Shown here: piece by piece, positions 35,862 to 44,927 of the stretch
Numbering within the stretch: position 1 is the first letter of the stretch
Layout of the letters: each line of letters starts with the position of its first letter
Made by a program: the position numbers and the translations under genes
NCBI GenBank assembly: GCA_025455885.1
Contig: JALOLR010000001.1
Location: 257,441 to 321,440, forward strand
Direction of reading: 5' to 3'
Origin: Acidimicrobiales bacterium
GTDB taxonomy: Bacteria; Actinomycetota; Acidimicrobiia; Acidimicrobiales; Acidimicrobilacustridaceae
DNA: 64,000 bases
Notes under the pieces: model-generated
The model's database searches: none
Told to the model about the DNA's origin: nothing
Seen by the model: only the letters and a program-made list of their open reading frames with translations

Positions 35862-38438
35862 ATGAACCCCATGACCGCCAACGAGCTGCGCCGGGCCTTC
35901 CAGGGCTTCTTCGCCGAGCGCGGTCACACCGTGGTGCCGTCGGCGAGCCTCATCCCCCACGACCCCGACCTCATGTTCACCGTGGCCGGCATGGTCCCGT
36001 TCAAGCCGTACTTCCTCGGCGAGGAGGTCGCCCCCTACCCCCGCGCCACCACCGTCCAGAAGTGCGTCCGGGCCGGCGGGAAGGACTCCGACCTCGAGGA
36101 GGTGGGCCGCGACGCCCGTCACCTCAGCTTCTTCGAGATGCTCGGCAACTTCAGCTTCGGCGACTACTTCAAGGCCGAGGCCATCCCCATGGCCTGGGAG
36201 ATGGTCACCGAGCTGTTCGGCCTCGACCCCGACCGCCTCTGGGTCACCGTCCACCTCACCGACGACGAGGCCCACGAGATCTGGCGCGATGCGGTCGGGG
36301 TGGCCCCCGACCGCATCCAGCGCCTCGACGCCGACAACTGGTGGGGCCCCCCGGGCGGGCCCCCCGGTCCGTGCGGGCCGTGCTCGGAGATCTTCGTCGA
36401 CAAAGGCGCCGCCTACGGCGCCGACGGCGGCCCCGCCCACGGCGGCGACGAGCGCTTCCTCGAGATCTGGAACCTCGTGTTCATGCAGTACAGCCGCAAC
36501 GTCGACGGGGTCGACACCGAGCTGCCCCGCAAGAACATCGACACCGGCGCCGGGCTCGAGCGCATCCTCGGGGTCCTCCAGGGCGTCGACTCGGTCTTCG
36601 AGACCGACGTGCTCGCCCCGCTCGTCGACACCGCCCAGCGCGTCACCGGGCGGCGCCTCGGCGTCTCGGACCGCTCCGACGTCTCGCTGCGGATCCTCGC
36701 CGAGCACGCCCGCACCATGTCGTTCCTCGTCAGCGACGGCGTGTTCCCGTCCAACGAGGGCCGCGGCTACGTGCTGCGCCGCATCATCCGCCGCGCCGTC
36801 CGCGAGGCCTACCTCCTCGACGTCGCCGACCTCGTGACCCCCGACCTCGTCGACACCACCGTGGCGGTCATGGGGGAGGCCTACCCCGACCTCGTCACCC
36901 ACCACGACTTCGTCCGCAACGTCGTCACCCGGGAGGAGGAGCGCTTCCGGTCCACGCTGCGCTCGGGCACCGCCCTGCTCGACGCCGAGCTCGACAAGCT
37001 CGGCCCCGGAGCCCAGATCGGCGGCTCGGTCGCCTTCCTCCTCCACGACACCCACGGCTTCCCCCTCGAGCTCACCCGGGAGATCGCCCTCGAGCGGGGC
37101 CACGACGTCGACCAGCCCGGGTTCGACGCGGCGATGGCCGAGCAGCGCCGCATGGCCAAGGAGGCCCGACGCGACGGCGCCGGCGCCGGCGGCGCCGAGT
37201 GGGCCGAGTTGGCCGACACGCTGGGCGCCACCGAGTTCGTCGGCCGCGACCACGACCGCATCGAGGCCACCGTCCTGGCCGTCGCCGACGACTCGATCGT
37301 GCTCGACCGCACCCCCTTCTACGCCGAGTCCGGCGGCCAGGTCGGCGACACCGGCTGGATCACCTCGCCCACCGGGCGCGCCGAGGTGCTCGACACCGTG
37401 TACGGCGCGCCGGGCCTCGTCCGCCACCGCATCGGGCCGATCGAGGGCGACGTCGAGGCCGGCCAGAAGGTCGACGCCGCCATCGACGTCGACCGCCGCA
37501 ACGCCATCCGCCGCAACCACACCGCCACCCACCTCCTGCACTGGGCGCTGCGCCAGGTGCTGGGCGAGCACGTGAAGCAGCAGGGCTCCCAGGTGGGGCC
37601 CGACCGGCTCCGGTTCGACTTCAGCCACTACGAGCCGCTGAGCGACGACGAGATCGCCGCCATCGAGGACCTCGTCGCCGCCGAGGTGCTGGCCAACCCG
37701 CCGGCCCGTCACTACGAGACCACCAAGGAGTACGCCGAGCAGATCGGCGCGGTGGCCTTCTTCGGCGACAAGTACGGCGACATCGTGCGGGTCCTCGAGG
37801 CCGGACCGCACTCCGTGGAGCTGTGCGGCGGCACGCACGTGAAGGCCCTCGGCGACATCGGCCCGGTGAAGATCGTGAGCGAGGCGTCGATCGGGTCGAA
37901 CCTGCGTCGCATCGAGGCGGTGTCGGGCACCGGCCCCCTGCACCGCCTGCGTGCCGACGAGGCCCGCATCGCCGCGGCCGCGTCGGCGCTCGGCGTCGCC
38001 ACCGACGAGCTCGTCGACGCCGTCGAGCGTCGCGTCGCCGAGATCAAGGACCTGCGGACCCGGGTCCGCGACCTCGAGCGCCAGGCCGCCTCCGGCCAGG
38101 CCGGCGACCTCGCCGCCGCCGCCGTCGACGGCATCGTGGTGGCCCGCGTCGACGGGCTCGATCGCGACGCCCTGCGTGACCTCGCAGTCGCGGTGCGTGA
38201 CGTCCCCGCCGTCCGGGGGGTCGTCCTCGGGAGCGCCCCCGACGGAGGCGGGGTGGCCATCGTCGCCGCCGTGCGGGCCGACTCGGGGCTGCACGCCTCG
38301 GAACTGATCACCGAGGCCGCCCGGGCGGTGAAGGGCGGCACCGGCAAGAACGCCGAGCTGGCCATGGCCGGCGGCAAGGACCCCTCCGCCCTCGACGACG
38401 CCCTCCAGATGGTCCGCAGCGCCGTCGGGCTCGCCTGA
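35862..38438 (+). CDS. alaS: Alanine--tRNA ligase
   Basis: An 858-residue class II synthetase. The activation core shows FTVAGMVPFKPYF, KCVRAGGKDSDLEEVG, HLSFFEMLGNFSFGDYFK and GAGLERIL. The editing domain carries the HTATHLLH zinc motif and the CGGTHV pair that hydrolyse Ser- or Gly-tRNA(Ala). The C-terminal Ala/Gly-rich C-Ala domain has KGGTGKNAELAMAGGKD. ATG at 35862 or 35871 (MTANELRR) are both possible. It is followed 2 bp later by ruvX. Confidence 0.97.
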   Translation: MNPMTANELRRAFQGFFAERGHTVVPSASLIPHDPDLMFTVAGMVPFKPYFLGEEVAPYPRATTVQKCVRAGGKDSDLEEVGRDARHLSFFEMLGNFSFGDYFKAEAIPMAWEMVTELFGLDPDRLWVTVHLTDDEAHEIWRDAVGVAPDRIQRLDADNWWGPPGGPPGPCGPCSEIFVDKGAAYGADGGPAHGGDERFLEIWNLVFMQYSRNVDGVDTELPRKNIDTGAGLERILGVLQGVDSVFETDVLAPLVDTAQRVTGRRLGVSDRSDVSLRILAEHARTMSFLVSDGVFPSNEGRGYVLRRIIRRAVREAYLLDVADLVTPDLVDTTVAVMGEAYPDLVTHHDFVRNVVTREEERFRSTLRSGTALLDAELDKLGPGAQIGGSVAFLLHDTHGFPLELTREIALERGHDVDQPGFDAAMAEQRRMAKEARRDGAGAGGAEWAELADTLGATEFVGRDHDRIEATVLAVADDSIVLDRTPFYAESGGQVGDTGWITSPTGRAEVLDTVYGAPGLVRHRIGPIEGDVEAGQKVDAAIDVDRRNAIRRNHTATHLLHWALRQVLGEHVKQQGSQVGPDRLRFDFSHYEPLSDDEIAAIEDLVAAEVLANPPARHYETTKEYAEQIGAVAFFGDKYGDIVRVLEAGPHSVELCGGTHVKALGDIGPVKIVSEASIGSNLRRIEAVSGTGPLHRLRADEARIAAAASALGVATDELVDAVERRVAEIKDLRTRVRDLERQAASGQAGDLAAAAVDGIVVARVDGLDRDALRDLAVAVRDVPAVRGVVLGSAPDGGGVAIVAAVRADSGLHASELITEAARAVKGGTGKNAELAMAGGKDPSALDDALQMVRSAVGLA

Positions 38439-38440
38439 GG

Positions 38441-38881
38441 GTGCGGGCCCTCGGCCTCGATCTGGGCAGCCGTCGCATCGGCGTGGCCCTCAGCGACTCC
38501 GCGGGCACGCTGGCCACGCCCTACGAGACCGTCGAACGCTGCGGCGACATCGCCCTTGACCACCGCCGCATCCTCGCCCTCGCCGCCGAGGCCGAGGTCG
38601 AGGCCCTCGTCGTCGGCCTGCCCCTCGCCCTCGACGGCACCGTCGGACCGGCGGCGGCGGCCGTGCTCGCCGAGGTCGACGAGCTGCGCGACGCGACCCC
38701 CCTCCCCGTGGAAACCTACGATGAGCGCCTGACCACCGTCACCGCGACGCGGCTCCTCCGTGAGGGCGGGGTCACGGGCAAGGCCCGTCGCCACCTCGTC
38801 GACAAGGTCGCCGCCGCCGTCATCCTCCAGTCGTGGCTCGACGGTCGGGCTGCGGCCCCCCGCCCGCCCGACGCCCACTGA
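38441..38881 (+). CDS. ruvX: Putative Holliday junction resolvase RuvX/YqgF
   Basis: A 146-residue RNase H-fold protein. ALGLDLGSRRIGVALSD contains the first catalytic aspartate; VVGLPLALDGTVG and YDERLTTVTATRLL are the other family motifs, and the final aspartate lies in LVDKVAAAVILQ. In other bacteria the protein is linked to Holliday junction resolution and 16S pre-rRNA processing. Begins with GTG directly after alaS and is followed by mltG, a conserved actinobacterial order. Confidence 0.92.
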   Translation: MRALGLDLGSRRIGVALSDSAGTLATPYETVERCGDIALDHRRILALAAEAEVEALVVGLPLALDGTVGPAAAAVLAEVDELRDATPLPVETYDERLTTVTATRLLREGGVTGKARRHLVDKVAAAVILQSWLDGRAAAPRPPDAH

Positions 38882-38902
38882 CCGCCACCGAGAGACCGCC
38901 CC

Positions 38903-40342
38903 GTGCCCGACCAACGCCCACCCGACGAGAGCGCCGGCCCCGCCGGCCCGTCGGATCCCGGTGTCCCCGACGACGACCCGCGGACAGGGCTGGTGGATGC
39001 CCCCGCCGAGGCCAGCACGGCCCAGACGTGGGACCCCGTGCGGCGCGAGTGGGTCGATCCCGTCACCCCGGCGCGGGTGGAGCCCGACCCGGGCGCGGCC
39101 CCCGGCGACACCCCGACACCGGTCTGGGACGCCGAGCGAGGCTGCTGGGTCGACGGCTACGGGCTGGTCTTCGACGAGTCCACGGGCGAATGGGTCGAGG
39201 ACCCGGCCTGGACCGTCGACACCGGCGCCGACCCCGAGGCCTTCCACGACGAGGCGGCCGACGACGACTACGTGGCGGTGAGGGCCACGGGCACCGGGCC
39301 GAGCCGTTGGCTCGTGGCCGGCCTCTCCCTCGTCGCCGTGGTGGCCATCGGGCTGCTCGCCGTCGGTCTCTGGGTGCGGGGCCAGATCGACCCCGGCAAC
39401 CCCGGTGACCCCGTCGAGCTGACCGTCCCGTCCGGCGCCACCACCGCCGACATCGCCCGGCTCCTCGAGACCAAGGGGGTCATCTCCAACCCCACCGTGT
39501 TCGAGTGGTACCTGCGCTTCAACGGAGGCGGGCCGTTCAAGGCCGGTGACTACGAGGGCCTCCGCCAGAACCAGGCGATGGGCGAGGTCATCGACATCCT
39601 CGACGCCGGACCGCTGCCGCCCCGCACCGTCAACATCACGTTTCCCGAGGGGCTCTGGCTCGTCGAGACCCGCCAGCGCATCCTCGACACGTTCCCCGAG
39701 ATGGACCCCGGGGCGCTCGACGCCGCCATCGCCGCCACCCGCGCCCCGATCATGCCCGCCGACGTGGACTTCCCCGACGGCGTGCTGTTCCCGGCGACCT
39801 ACGAGGTCGCCGCGGCCGACGTCAACGACCCCCGCATGCTCCTCGACCAGATGGTGGCAGCCTTCGAACGGGTGTCGGTGACCACCGGGCTCCCCGACGC
39901 CACCGCCCGGCTCGACGGCGTGGCCGGGGGCAGGGAGATCACGCCCTACGAGGCGCTCATCGTCGCCTCCATGGTCGAGGCCGAGGCCCGGGTCCCCGAG
40001 GACCGCCCCAAGATCGCCAGGGTCATCTACAACCGGATCGCCGAGGGGATGCGCCTCGACATCGACGCCACCGTGCTGTTCGCCATCGGCGACCGCCTCG
40101 CTCCGCTCACCGAGTCGGCGCTGCGCACCGACTCGCCGTACAACACACGGCTGAAGAGCGGGCTGCCGCCCACCCCCATCAACTCGCCGGGGCAGGCGTC
40201 CATCGAGGCCGCGCTCGACCCCGCCGAGGGCGACTGGCTCTACTACGTCCTCGCCGACGAGAACGGTGCGCACTTCTTCACCGAGGACTTCGACGAGTTC
40301 AACCGGGCCGTCGCCGACGCCAGGGAGAAGGGCCTGCTGTGA
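38903..40342 (+). CDS. mltG: Endolytic murein transglycosylase MltG
   Basis: A 479-residue inner-membrane lytic transglycosylase that cuts nascent glycan strands. Residues 1-135 are cytoplasmic, acidic and Pro-rich, with three Trp-containing repeats (WDPVRREW 43-50, WDAERGCW 75-82, FDESTGEW 90-97). The transmembrane helix is at 136-157. The YceG domain has VPSGATTADIARLLETKGVI (LysM-like part) and the catalytic glutamate in ALIVASMVEAEARVP, plus TDSPYNTRLKSGLPPTPI. GTG start; the stop overlaps the aroE GTG. Confidence 0.93.
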   Translation: MPDQRPPDESAGPAGPSDPGVPDDDPRTGLVDAPAEASTAQTWDPVRREWVDPVTPARVEPDPGAAPGDTPTPVWDAERGCWVDGYGLVFDESTGEWVEDPAWTVDTGADPEAFHDEAADDDYVAVRATGTGPSRWLVAGLSLVAVVAIGLLAVGLWVRGQIDPGNPGDPVELTVPSGATTADIARLLETKGVISNPTVFEWYLRFNGGGPFKAGDYEGLRQNQAMGEVIDILDAGPLPPRTVNITFPEGLWLVETRQRILDTFPEMDPGALDAAIAATRAPIMPADVDFPDGVLFPATYEVAAADVNDPRMLLDQMVAAFERVSVTTGLPDATARLDGVAGGREITPYEALIVASMVEAEARVPEDRPKIARVIYNRIAEGMRLDIDATVLFAIGDRLAPLTESALRTDSPYNTRLKSGLPPTPINSPGQASIEAALDPAEGDWLYYVLADENGAHFFTEDFDEFNRAVADAREKGLL

Positions 40343-41229
40343 CCCACCGTGGCTCACCCGGGGGCGCCACCCGGGTCGCCGCCGTGATCGGCCACCCCGT
40401 CGCCCACTCGCTGTCGCCGGCGCTGCACAACGCCGCCTTCGCGGCGGCCGGCCTCGACTGGGTCTACGTCGCCCTCGACGTCGAGCCCGGCGCGGTGGCC
40501 GACGCCTTCGCCGGGGTCCGGGCCCTCGGCATCGCGGGGCTCTCCGTCACCATGCCCCACAAGGAGGCCGCCGCGGCAGCGGCCGACGAGCTCACCGACG
40601 ACGCCCGCCGCCTCGGCGCCGTCAACTGCGTCGTCAACCGGCGGGGCGCACTCGTCGGGCACAACACCGACGGTCCCGGGCTCCTCGCCGCCCTCGACGC
40701 CGAGGTGGGCTACGCACCCCACGGCGCACGGTGCGTGGTGCTCGGCGCCGGCGGCGCCGCCCGAGCGGTCGTGCTCGCCCTCGCCCGTGCCGACGCCGCC
40801 GAGGTGGCGGTCGTCAACCGCACCCCCGACCGGGCCGCCGCCGCGGCGGCGCTGGCCGGCGACCGCGGTGTCGTGGTCGCCCCCGCCGCCGCCGGGGCCC
40901 GCCTCGCCGCCGCCGACCTCGTGGTCAACGCCACCCCCGTCGGGATGGGGGAGCCCGCCGCCGCCGACGTGCCGTTCGACCTCGACCACCTCCGTCCGGG
41001 CCAGGTCGTCGCCGACCTGGTCTACCGACCCCTCGTCACGCCCCTCGTCGCGGGCGCCCGCGACCGGGGGGTCACGGCGGTCAACGGGCTCGGCATGCTC
41101 GTCCACCAGGCGGCGCTCGCCTTCGAGCTCTGGACCGGCGTCGACGCCCCGCTCGACGTGATGACCGGTGTCGTGGAGGCCGCCGTCGGTGCCGCCGACG
41201 ACCCACCCGACGGCCCCGCTCCCACATAG
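40339..41229 (+). CDS. aroE: Shikimate dehydrogenase
   Basis: A 296-residue NADP-dependent enzyme reducing 3-dehydroshikimate to shikimate. The substrate site shows IGHPVAHSLSPALHNAAF and SVTMPHKEAA (catalytic lysine), NTDGPGLL follows, and the nucleotide fold begins VVLGAGGAARAVVLAL with NRT for NADP. LVYRPLVTPLV and GLGMLVHQAALAFELWTG complete the family. GTG start overlaps mltG by 4 bp. The rest of the pathway (aroC, aroK, aroB, aroQ) is 2 kb downstream. Confidence 0.95.
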   Translation: MTHRGSPGGATRVAAVIGHPVAHSLSPALHNAAFAAAGLDWVYVALDVEPGAVADAFAGVRALGIAGLSVTMPHKEAAAAAADELTDDARRLGAVNCVVNRRGALVGHNTDGPGLLAALDAEVGYAPHGARCVVLGAGGAARAVVLALARADAAEVAVVNRTPDRAAAAAALAGDRGVVVAPAAAGARLAAADLVVNATPVGMGEPAAADVPFDLDHLRPGQVVADLVYRPLVTPLVAGARDRGVTAVNGLGMLVHQAALAFELWTGVDAPLDVMTGVVEAAVGAADDPPDGPAPT

Positions 41230-41333
41230 GTCGTTCGGGCCACTCGCCGAAAAAGACTCGACTTCCGTCGGCTGCGTGCCGATGCTCTCATCCGAGGTGG
41301 TTCGGGCGGCCCGGACCACGCGTAGGAGGAACA

Positions 41334-42296
41334 GTGGCACTTCAGGGCACGATCGACACGTTCGCACTCCCCGACGTCCTGCGGCTCTTGGGTTCGACCA
41401 ACAAGACCGGTCGCCTGACCCTCGACGGCGACCGCGGCCGGGGCGAGGTGCTCGTCGTCGACGGGCAGGTCAACGGCCTGGCCCTCGGTGACGACGGCGC
41501 CTTCGACGAGCATCCCGCCGACGAGGCCATGTTCGAGCTCCTGCGCTTCGCAGAAGGCGACTTCGTGTTCGCCACCGACGAGAGCGCCCGCGACCACTCC
41601 GGCACCCCGTGGGAGGTGGAGCCGCTGCTCGGCAGCGCCGAGAACATCGCCGCCGAGTGGACCGAGATCTGCCGCGTCGTCCCCTCCGAGGACGCCTGGG
41701 TCTCCCTCGCCGCCCAGATCCCCGGCCCCGAGGTCGTGATCGACGCCGACCGCTGGCAGCTCCTCGCCCTGGTCGGCTCCGGTGTGCCCGTGGCGGCGCT
41801 GCGCACCGCGCTGGCCGCCTCCGAGCTCCAGGCCGGCCGCGTCGTCCGCGACCTCCACGACCTCGGCGTGGTGGAGATCACCGCGGACGCCCCCCTCGGA
41901 GCCCGTGACGTGACGCTCTCCGTGAGCGCCCCCGTGGCCGAGCCGGCCGAGCCCGACGCCGGCACCCCCCCGTCGAGCTGGTTCGACGAGACCGAGTCGT
42001 TCGTCGAGTCGGCGCCGTCGGACAACGGCGACGTGGCCCACGACACCGAGGCCGTCGAGAGCGCCGTCCTCCTGGACCTCGCCCCCGACAGCGAGCTCTT
42101 CGACGACGACACCAGCGCCGCCGAGTTCGCCCGTCACCTCGCCAGCCTCAGCCCCAAGGCCGCCCAGGCCGTGGCCGCCGCCGCCCGCGCCGAGACGGTG
42201 GAGGAGCGCGAAGCGGCCCTCGCCGAGGTCGCCTCCAGCGACGACAGCATCGACCACGACCTGCTCCTGCGCTTCCTCGGGGAGACCGAGGCCTGA
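41334..42296 (+). CDS. DUF4388 (PATAN-like) domain protein
   Basis: A 320-residue protein. Residues 1-110 are the DUF4388 fold (LQGTIDTFALPDVLRLLGSTNKTG, LTLDGDRGRGEVLVVDGQVNGLALG), a domain linked in other bacteria to regulatory or gliding/pilus-associated proteins. Residues about 140-200 look like a winged helix (WQLLALVGSGVPVAALRTALAASELQAGRVVRDLHDLGVVEI). The remainder is acidic and ends in a helical Ala/Glu region. The GTG at 41334 follows a strong AGGAGGA ribosome site. It lies just before a prepilin peptidase gene, suggesting a type IV pilus or secretion link, which is inference. Confidence 0.8.
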   Translation: MALQGTIDTFALPDVLRLLGSTNKTGRLTLDGDRGRGEVLVVDGQVNGLALGDDGAFDEHPADEAMFELLRFAEGDFVFATDESARDHSGTPWEVEPLLGSAENIAAEWTEICRVVPSEDAWVSLAAQIPGPEVVIDADRWQLLALVGSGVPVAALRTALAASELQAGRVVRDLHDLGVVEITADAPLGARDVTLSVSAPVAEPAEPDAGTPPSSWFDETESFVESAPSDNGDVAHDTEAVESAVLLDLAPDSELFDDDTSAAEFARHLASLSPKAAQAVAAAARAETVEEREAALAEVASSDDSIDHDLLLRFLGETEA

Positions 42297-42364
42297 TCAG
42301 CGCCTCCCTCCCGCCGGCCGGCCCCGCCCACGGGGCCATTCCCGGCGGGGGAGCGGACGACCGC

Positions 42365-42370
42365 TACGGT
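42365..42370 (+). promoter_or_regulatory. -10 box of the prepilin peptidase gene
   Basis: TACGGT lies 8 nt before the GTG at 42379 with no ribosome site, fitting a leaderless transcript. Confidence 0.45.
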
Positions 42371-42378
42371 CGCCCCCT

Positions 42379-43065
42379 GTGAACGTCGCCCGGGTCGTCG
42401 TCTGTGCCGTGCTGGCGCTCCCGGCGGGCTGGTTCGCGGCGGTGCTGGTCGAGCGGGTGCCCGACCGGCTCGCCCTCTTCGACCCGGTCAAGCCCGTCCG
42501 CCCGTCACGACGCGACCTCGCCGTCCACGTCCTCGTGGCGGTGCTCTTCGTCCTGGCCGCGCTGCGTTTCGACGACGCCCCGGTCGGTGAGCTGGCGGCC
42601 TTCCTCCTCCTGTTCGGCGCCCTCACCGCCCTCACCGTCATCGACATCGAGACCTACCGGCTCCCCGACCGGATCGTGCTGCCCACCCTGGCGGTGTCGA
42701 TCCCCCTCGTGGCCGTCGTGTCGATCGTCGCCGACGAGCCCGAGCGCATCCGCTTCGCCCTGGCCGGCGGGGCGCTCTACTTCGGCTTCCTGTTCGTGGC
42801 CCACCTCATCTCGCCACGGGGGATGGGCTTCGGGGACGTCAAGCTCGCCGCACTCATGGGTCTCTACGTCGGCTGGCTCGGCGGCGACTACGTCGAGGCG
42901 ATGGCCCTGGTGCTCTGGGCGATGCTCATCGGCTTCCTCACCGGCACCGTCCTCGGCGTCGCCCTCCTCGTCACCCGCCGGCGCAGCCGGCCCTTCCCGT
43001 TCGGGCCGTTCCTCGCCCTCGGGACCGTCGCCGCGGTGATGCTCAGCACCCGGCTCGTCGGGTGA
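42379..43065 (+). CDS. Prepilin peptidase (A24 aspartic protease)
   Basis: A 228-residue polytopic membrane protease that removes the leader of type IV pilin-like proteins. The two catalytic aspartates are in VIDIETYRLPDRI (Asp89) and GMGFGDVKL (Asp153, GxGD motif). About six hydrophobic segments surround them. The first cytoplasmic loop is short and has no CxxC pairs, so the N-terminal methyltransferase part of PilD is missing or reduced. No pilin or pilus ATPase lies in the window; its substrates must be elsewhere. Confidence 0.9.
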   Translation: MNVARVVVCAVLALPAGWFAAVLVERVPDRLALFDPVKPVRPSRRDLAVHVLVAVLFVLAALRFDDAPVGELAAFLLLFGALTALTVIDIETYRLPDRIVLPTLAVSIPLVAVVSIVADEPERIRFALAGGALYFGFLFVAHLISPRGMGFGDVKLAALMGLYVGWLGGDYVEAMALVLWAMLIGFLTGTVLGVALLVTRRRSRPFPFGPFLALGTVAAVMLSTRLVG

Positions 43066-43115
43066 GCGGCCCCGACGGGCCGGAACCCTCACCGTGGCCG
43101 ACGGGCCCCGCCCGG

Positions 43116-43121
43116 TAGATT
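43116..43121 (+). promoter_or_regulatory. -10 box of the aroC operon
   Basis: TAGATT lies 7 nt before the aroC ATG and no ribosome site is present, so aroC-aroK-aroB-aroQ-pepP is probably read from a leaderless mRNA. Confidence 0.55.
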
Positions 43122-43128
43122 CACTGCA

Positions 43129-44394
43129 ATGCTGCGCTTCCTGACCGCCGGAGAGTCCCACGGACGGGCCCTCGTCGTCATCGTCGAGGGACTCCCGTCC
43201 GGGCTGGCGATCACGGTCGAGGACATCGGCGCCGAGCTCGCCCGCCGTCGCCTCGGCTACGGCCGTGGGCCGCGCATGCGCTTCGAGGCCGACGAGGTCG
43301 TCATCCTCGCCGGGGTGCGCCACGGGCTCACCCTCGGCTCCCCGGTCGCCATCGAGATCGCCAACAGCGAGTGGGAGCGCAAGTGGACCGAGGAGATGTC
43401 CCCGGCCCCGGGTCGCACCACCCGCCGGCTCACCACCCCCCGCCCCGGCCACGCCGACCTCACCGGCATGCAGAAGTACGACTTCGACGACGCCCGCAAC
43501 GTGCTCGAGCGGGCCTCGGCCCGTGAGACCGCGGCGCGGGTCGCCGCCGGGGCCCTCGCCAAGGCGCTGCTCGCCCATCTCGGGGTCGAGATCGGCTCCC
43601 ACGTCGTGCAGATGGGCGCCGTGCGGGCCGATCCCGCCCACCGGCCCGCGCCCGGCGCCCTCCAGGCCGTCGACGCCAGCGAGGTGCGCTGCGCCGACCC
43701 CGACGCCGAGGCGGCGATCATCGCCGAGATCAAGGCGGCCGCCAAGGAGGGCGACTCCCTCGGCGGGGTGGTCGAGGTCGTCGCCCACGGGGTGCCGGTC
43801 GGACTGGGCAGCCACGTCCACTGGGACCGCAAGCTCGACGGCCTGCTGGCCCAGGCGCTGATGAGCATCCAGGCCGTCAAGGGCGTGGAGGTCGGCGACG
43901 GCTTCGACGTGGCCGGCCGCCGGGGCAGCGCCGCCCACGACGCCATCGCCTGGGACGCCGACACGGCGACCTACCGACGGGCCTCGGCGCGCGCCGGTGG
44001 CATCGAAGGGGGCATGTCGACCGGTGAGGTCCTCGTGGCCCACGTCGCCATGAAGCCCCTCGCCACGCTCAACCGCCCGGTGCTCGCCACGGTCGACACC
44101 GCCACCAAGGAGTCGACCGTCTCGTTCAAGGAGCGCACCGACGTGACCGCCGTGCCCGCCATGGGCGTGGTCGCCGAGGCGATGACCGCCCTGGTGCTCG
44201 CCGGCGAGGCGCTGCGCAAGTTCGGGGGCGACTCCCTCGGCGAGATGGTCCGCAACCACCGGGGCTACGTCGCCCAGCTCCGCGACCAGGCCCTGTCGGC
44301 CGTCGCGCCCGACGATGGCGACGACGCCCCGCCGCTCAACTGGGACGCCGAGCAGGCCTTCGCCGAACCGGATCCGACCGGCAGCCGATCGTGA
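43129..44394 (+). CDS. aroC: Chorismate synthase
   Basis: A 421-residue FMN-dependent lyase making chorismate from EPSP. Signature segments: [65 protein letters not shown], and [21 protein letters not shown]. The C-terminus (after [16 protein letters not shown]) extends about 30 residues beyond many homologues. First gene of the overlapping aro cluster; its stop overlaps the aroK GTG. Confidence 0.97.
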   Translation: MLRFLTAGESHGRALVVIVEGLPSGLAITVEDIGAELARRRLGYGRGPRMRFEADEVVILAGVRHGLTLGSPVAIEIANSEWERKWTEEMSPAPGRTTRRLTTPRPGHADLTGMQKYDFDDARNVLERASARETAARVAAGALAKALLAHLGVEIGSHVVQMGAVRADPAHRPAPGALQAVDASEVRCADPDAEAAIIAEIKAAAKEGDSLGGVVEVVAHGVPVGLGSHVHWDRKLDGLLAQALMSIQAVKGVEVGDGFDVAGRRGSAAHDAIAWDADTATYRRASARAGGIEGGMSTGEVLVAHVAMKPLATLNRPVLATVDTATKESTVSFKERTDVTAVPAMGVVAEAMTALVLAGEALRKFGGDSLGEMVRNHRGYVAQLRDQALSAVAPDDGDDAPPLNWDAEQAFAEPDPTGSRS

Positions 44395-44927
44395 GCGCCG
44401 CCCACCACGTCGTCCTCGTCGGGATGATGGGCGTCGGCAAGACCACCGTGGGTCGGCGCCTCGCGGAGGTGCTCGACCGGCCGCTGCTCGACTCCGACGA
44501 GCTCGTCGAGGCCCGCACCGGCCGGACCGTCGCCCAGATCTTCGCCGCCGACGGCGAGGCGGCGTTCCGCTCCCTCGAGACCGAGGTGCTCGTCGAGTGC
44601 GTCGCCGCCGAGACCCCGGCGGTCATCGCCGCCGCGGGCGGGACTGTTCTCGCGCCCGCCAACCGCGACCTGCTGCGGCGGGCCGGCACCGTCGTGTGGC
44701 TGCGAGCCCCCGTCGACGTGCTCGTCGGCCGGGTCGCCGGCTCGACCCACCGCCCGGCCGTCGCCGAGGACCCCGCCGCCACGCTCACCCGCCTCGCCGA
44801 GGGGCGCGACGACCTCTACGCCGAGGTCGCCGACCTCACCGTCGACGCCACCCGACCGGTTGACTCCGTCGTCGACGAGATCGTCGTGCTCGTCGGGCGC
44901 CGGGCCGCCGAAGGGGCCCGGTCGTGA
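44391..44927 (+). CDS. aroK: Shikimate kinase
   Basis: A 178-residue NMP-kinase-fold enzyme that phosphorylates shikimate at O3. Walker [12 protein letters not shown], the shikimate-binding aspartate in [20 protein letters not shown], arginine in FRSLETEVL, and AAGGTVL. GTG start overlaps aroC by 4 bp and the stop overlaps aroB by 4 bp, so the three are translationally coupled. Confidence 0.95.
   Translation: MSAAHHVVLVGMMGVGKTTVGRRLAEVLDRPLLDSDELVEARTGRTVAQIFAADGEAAFRSLETEVLVECVAAETPAVIAAAGGTVLAPANRDLLRRAGTVVWLRAPVDVLVGRVAGSTHRPAVAEDPAATLTRLAEGRDDLYAEVADLTVDATRPVDSVVDEIVVLVGRRAAEGARS

Noticed and set aside
35514-38294. A 926-codon minus-strand open frame opposite alaS
   Set aside because: Antisense shadow of alaS; repetitive Gly/Val/Asp/His composition and no ribosome site or homologous motif.
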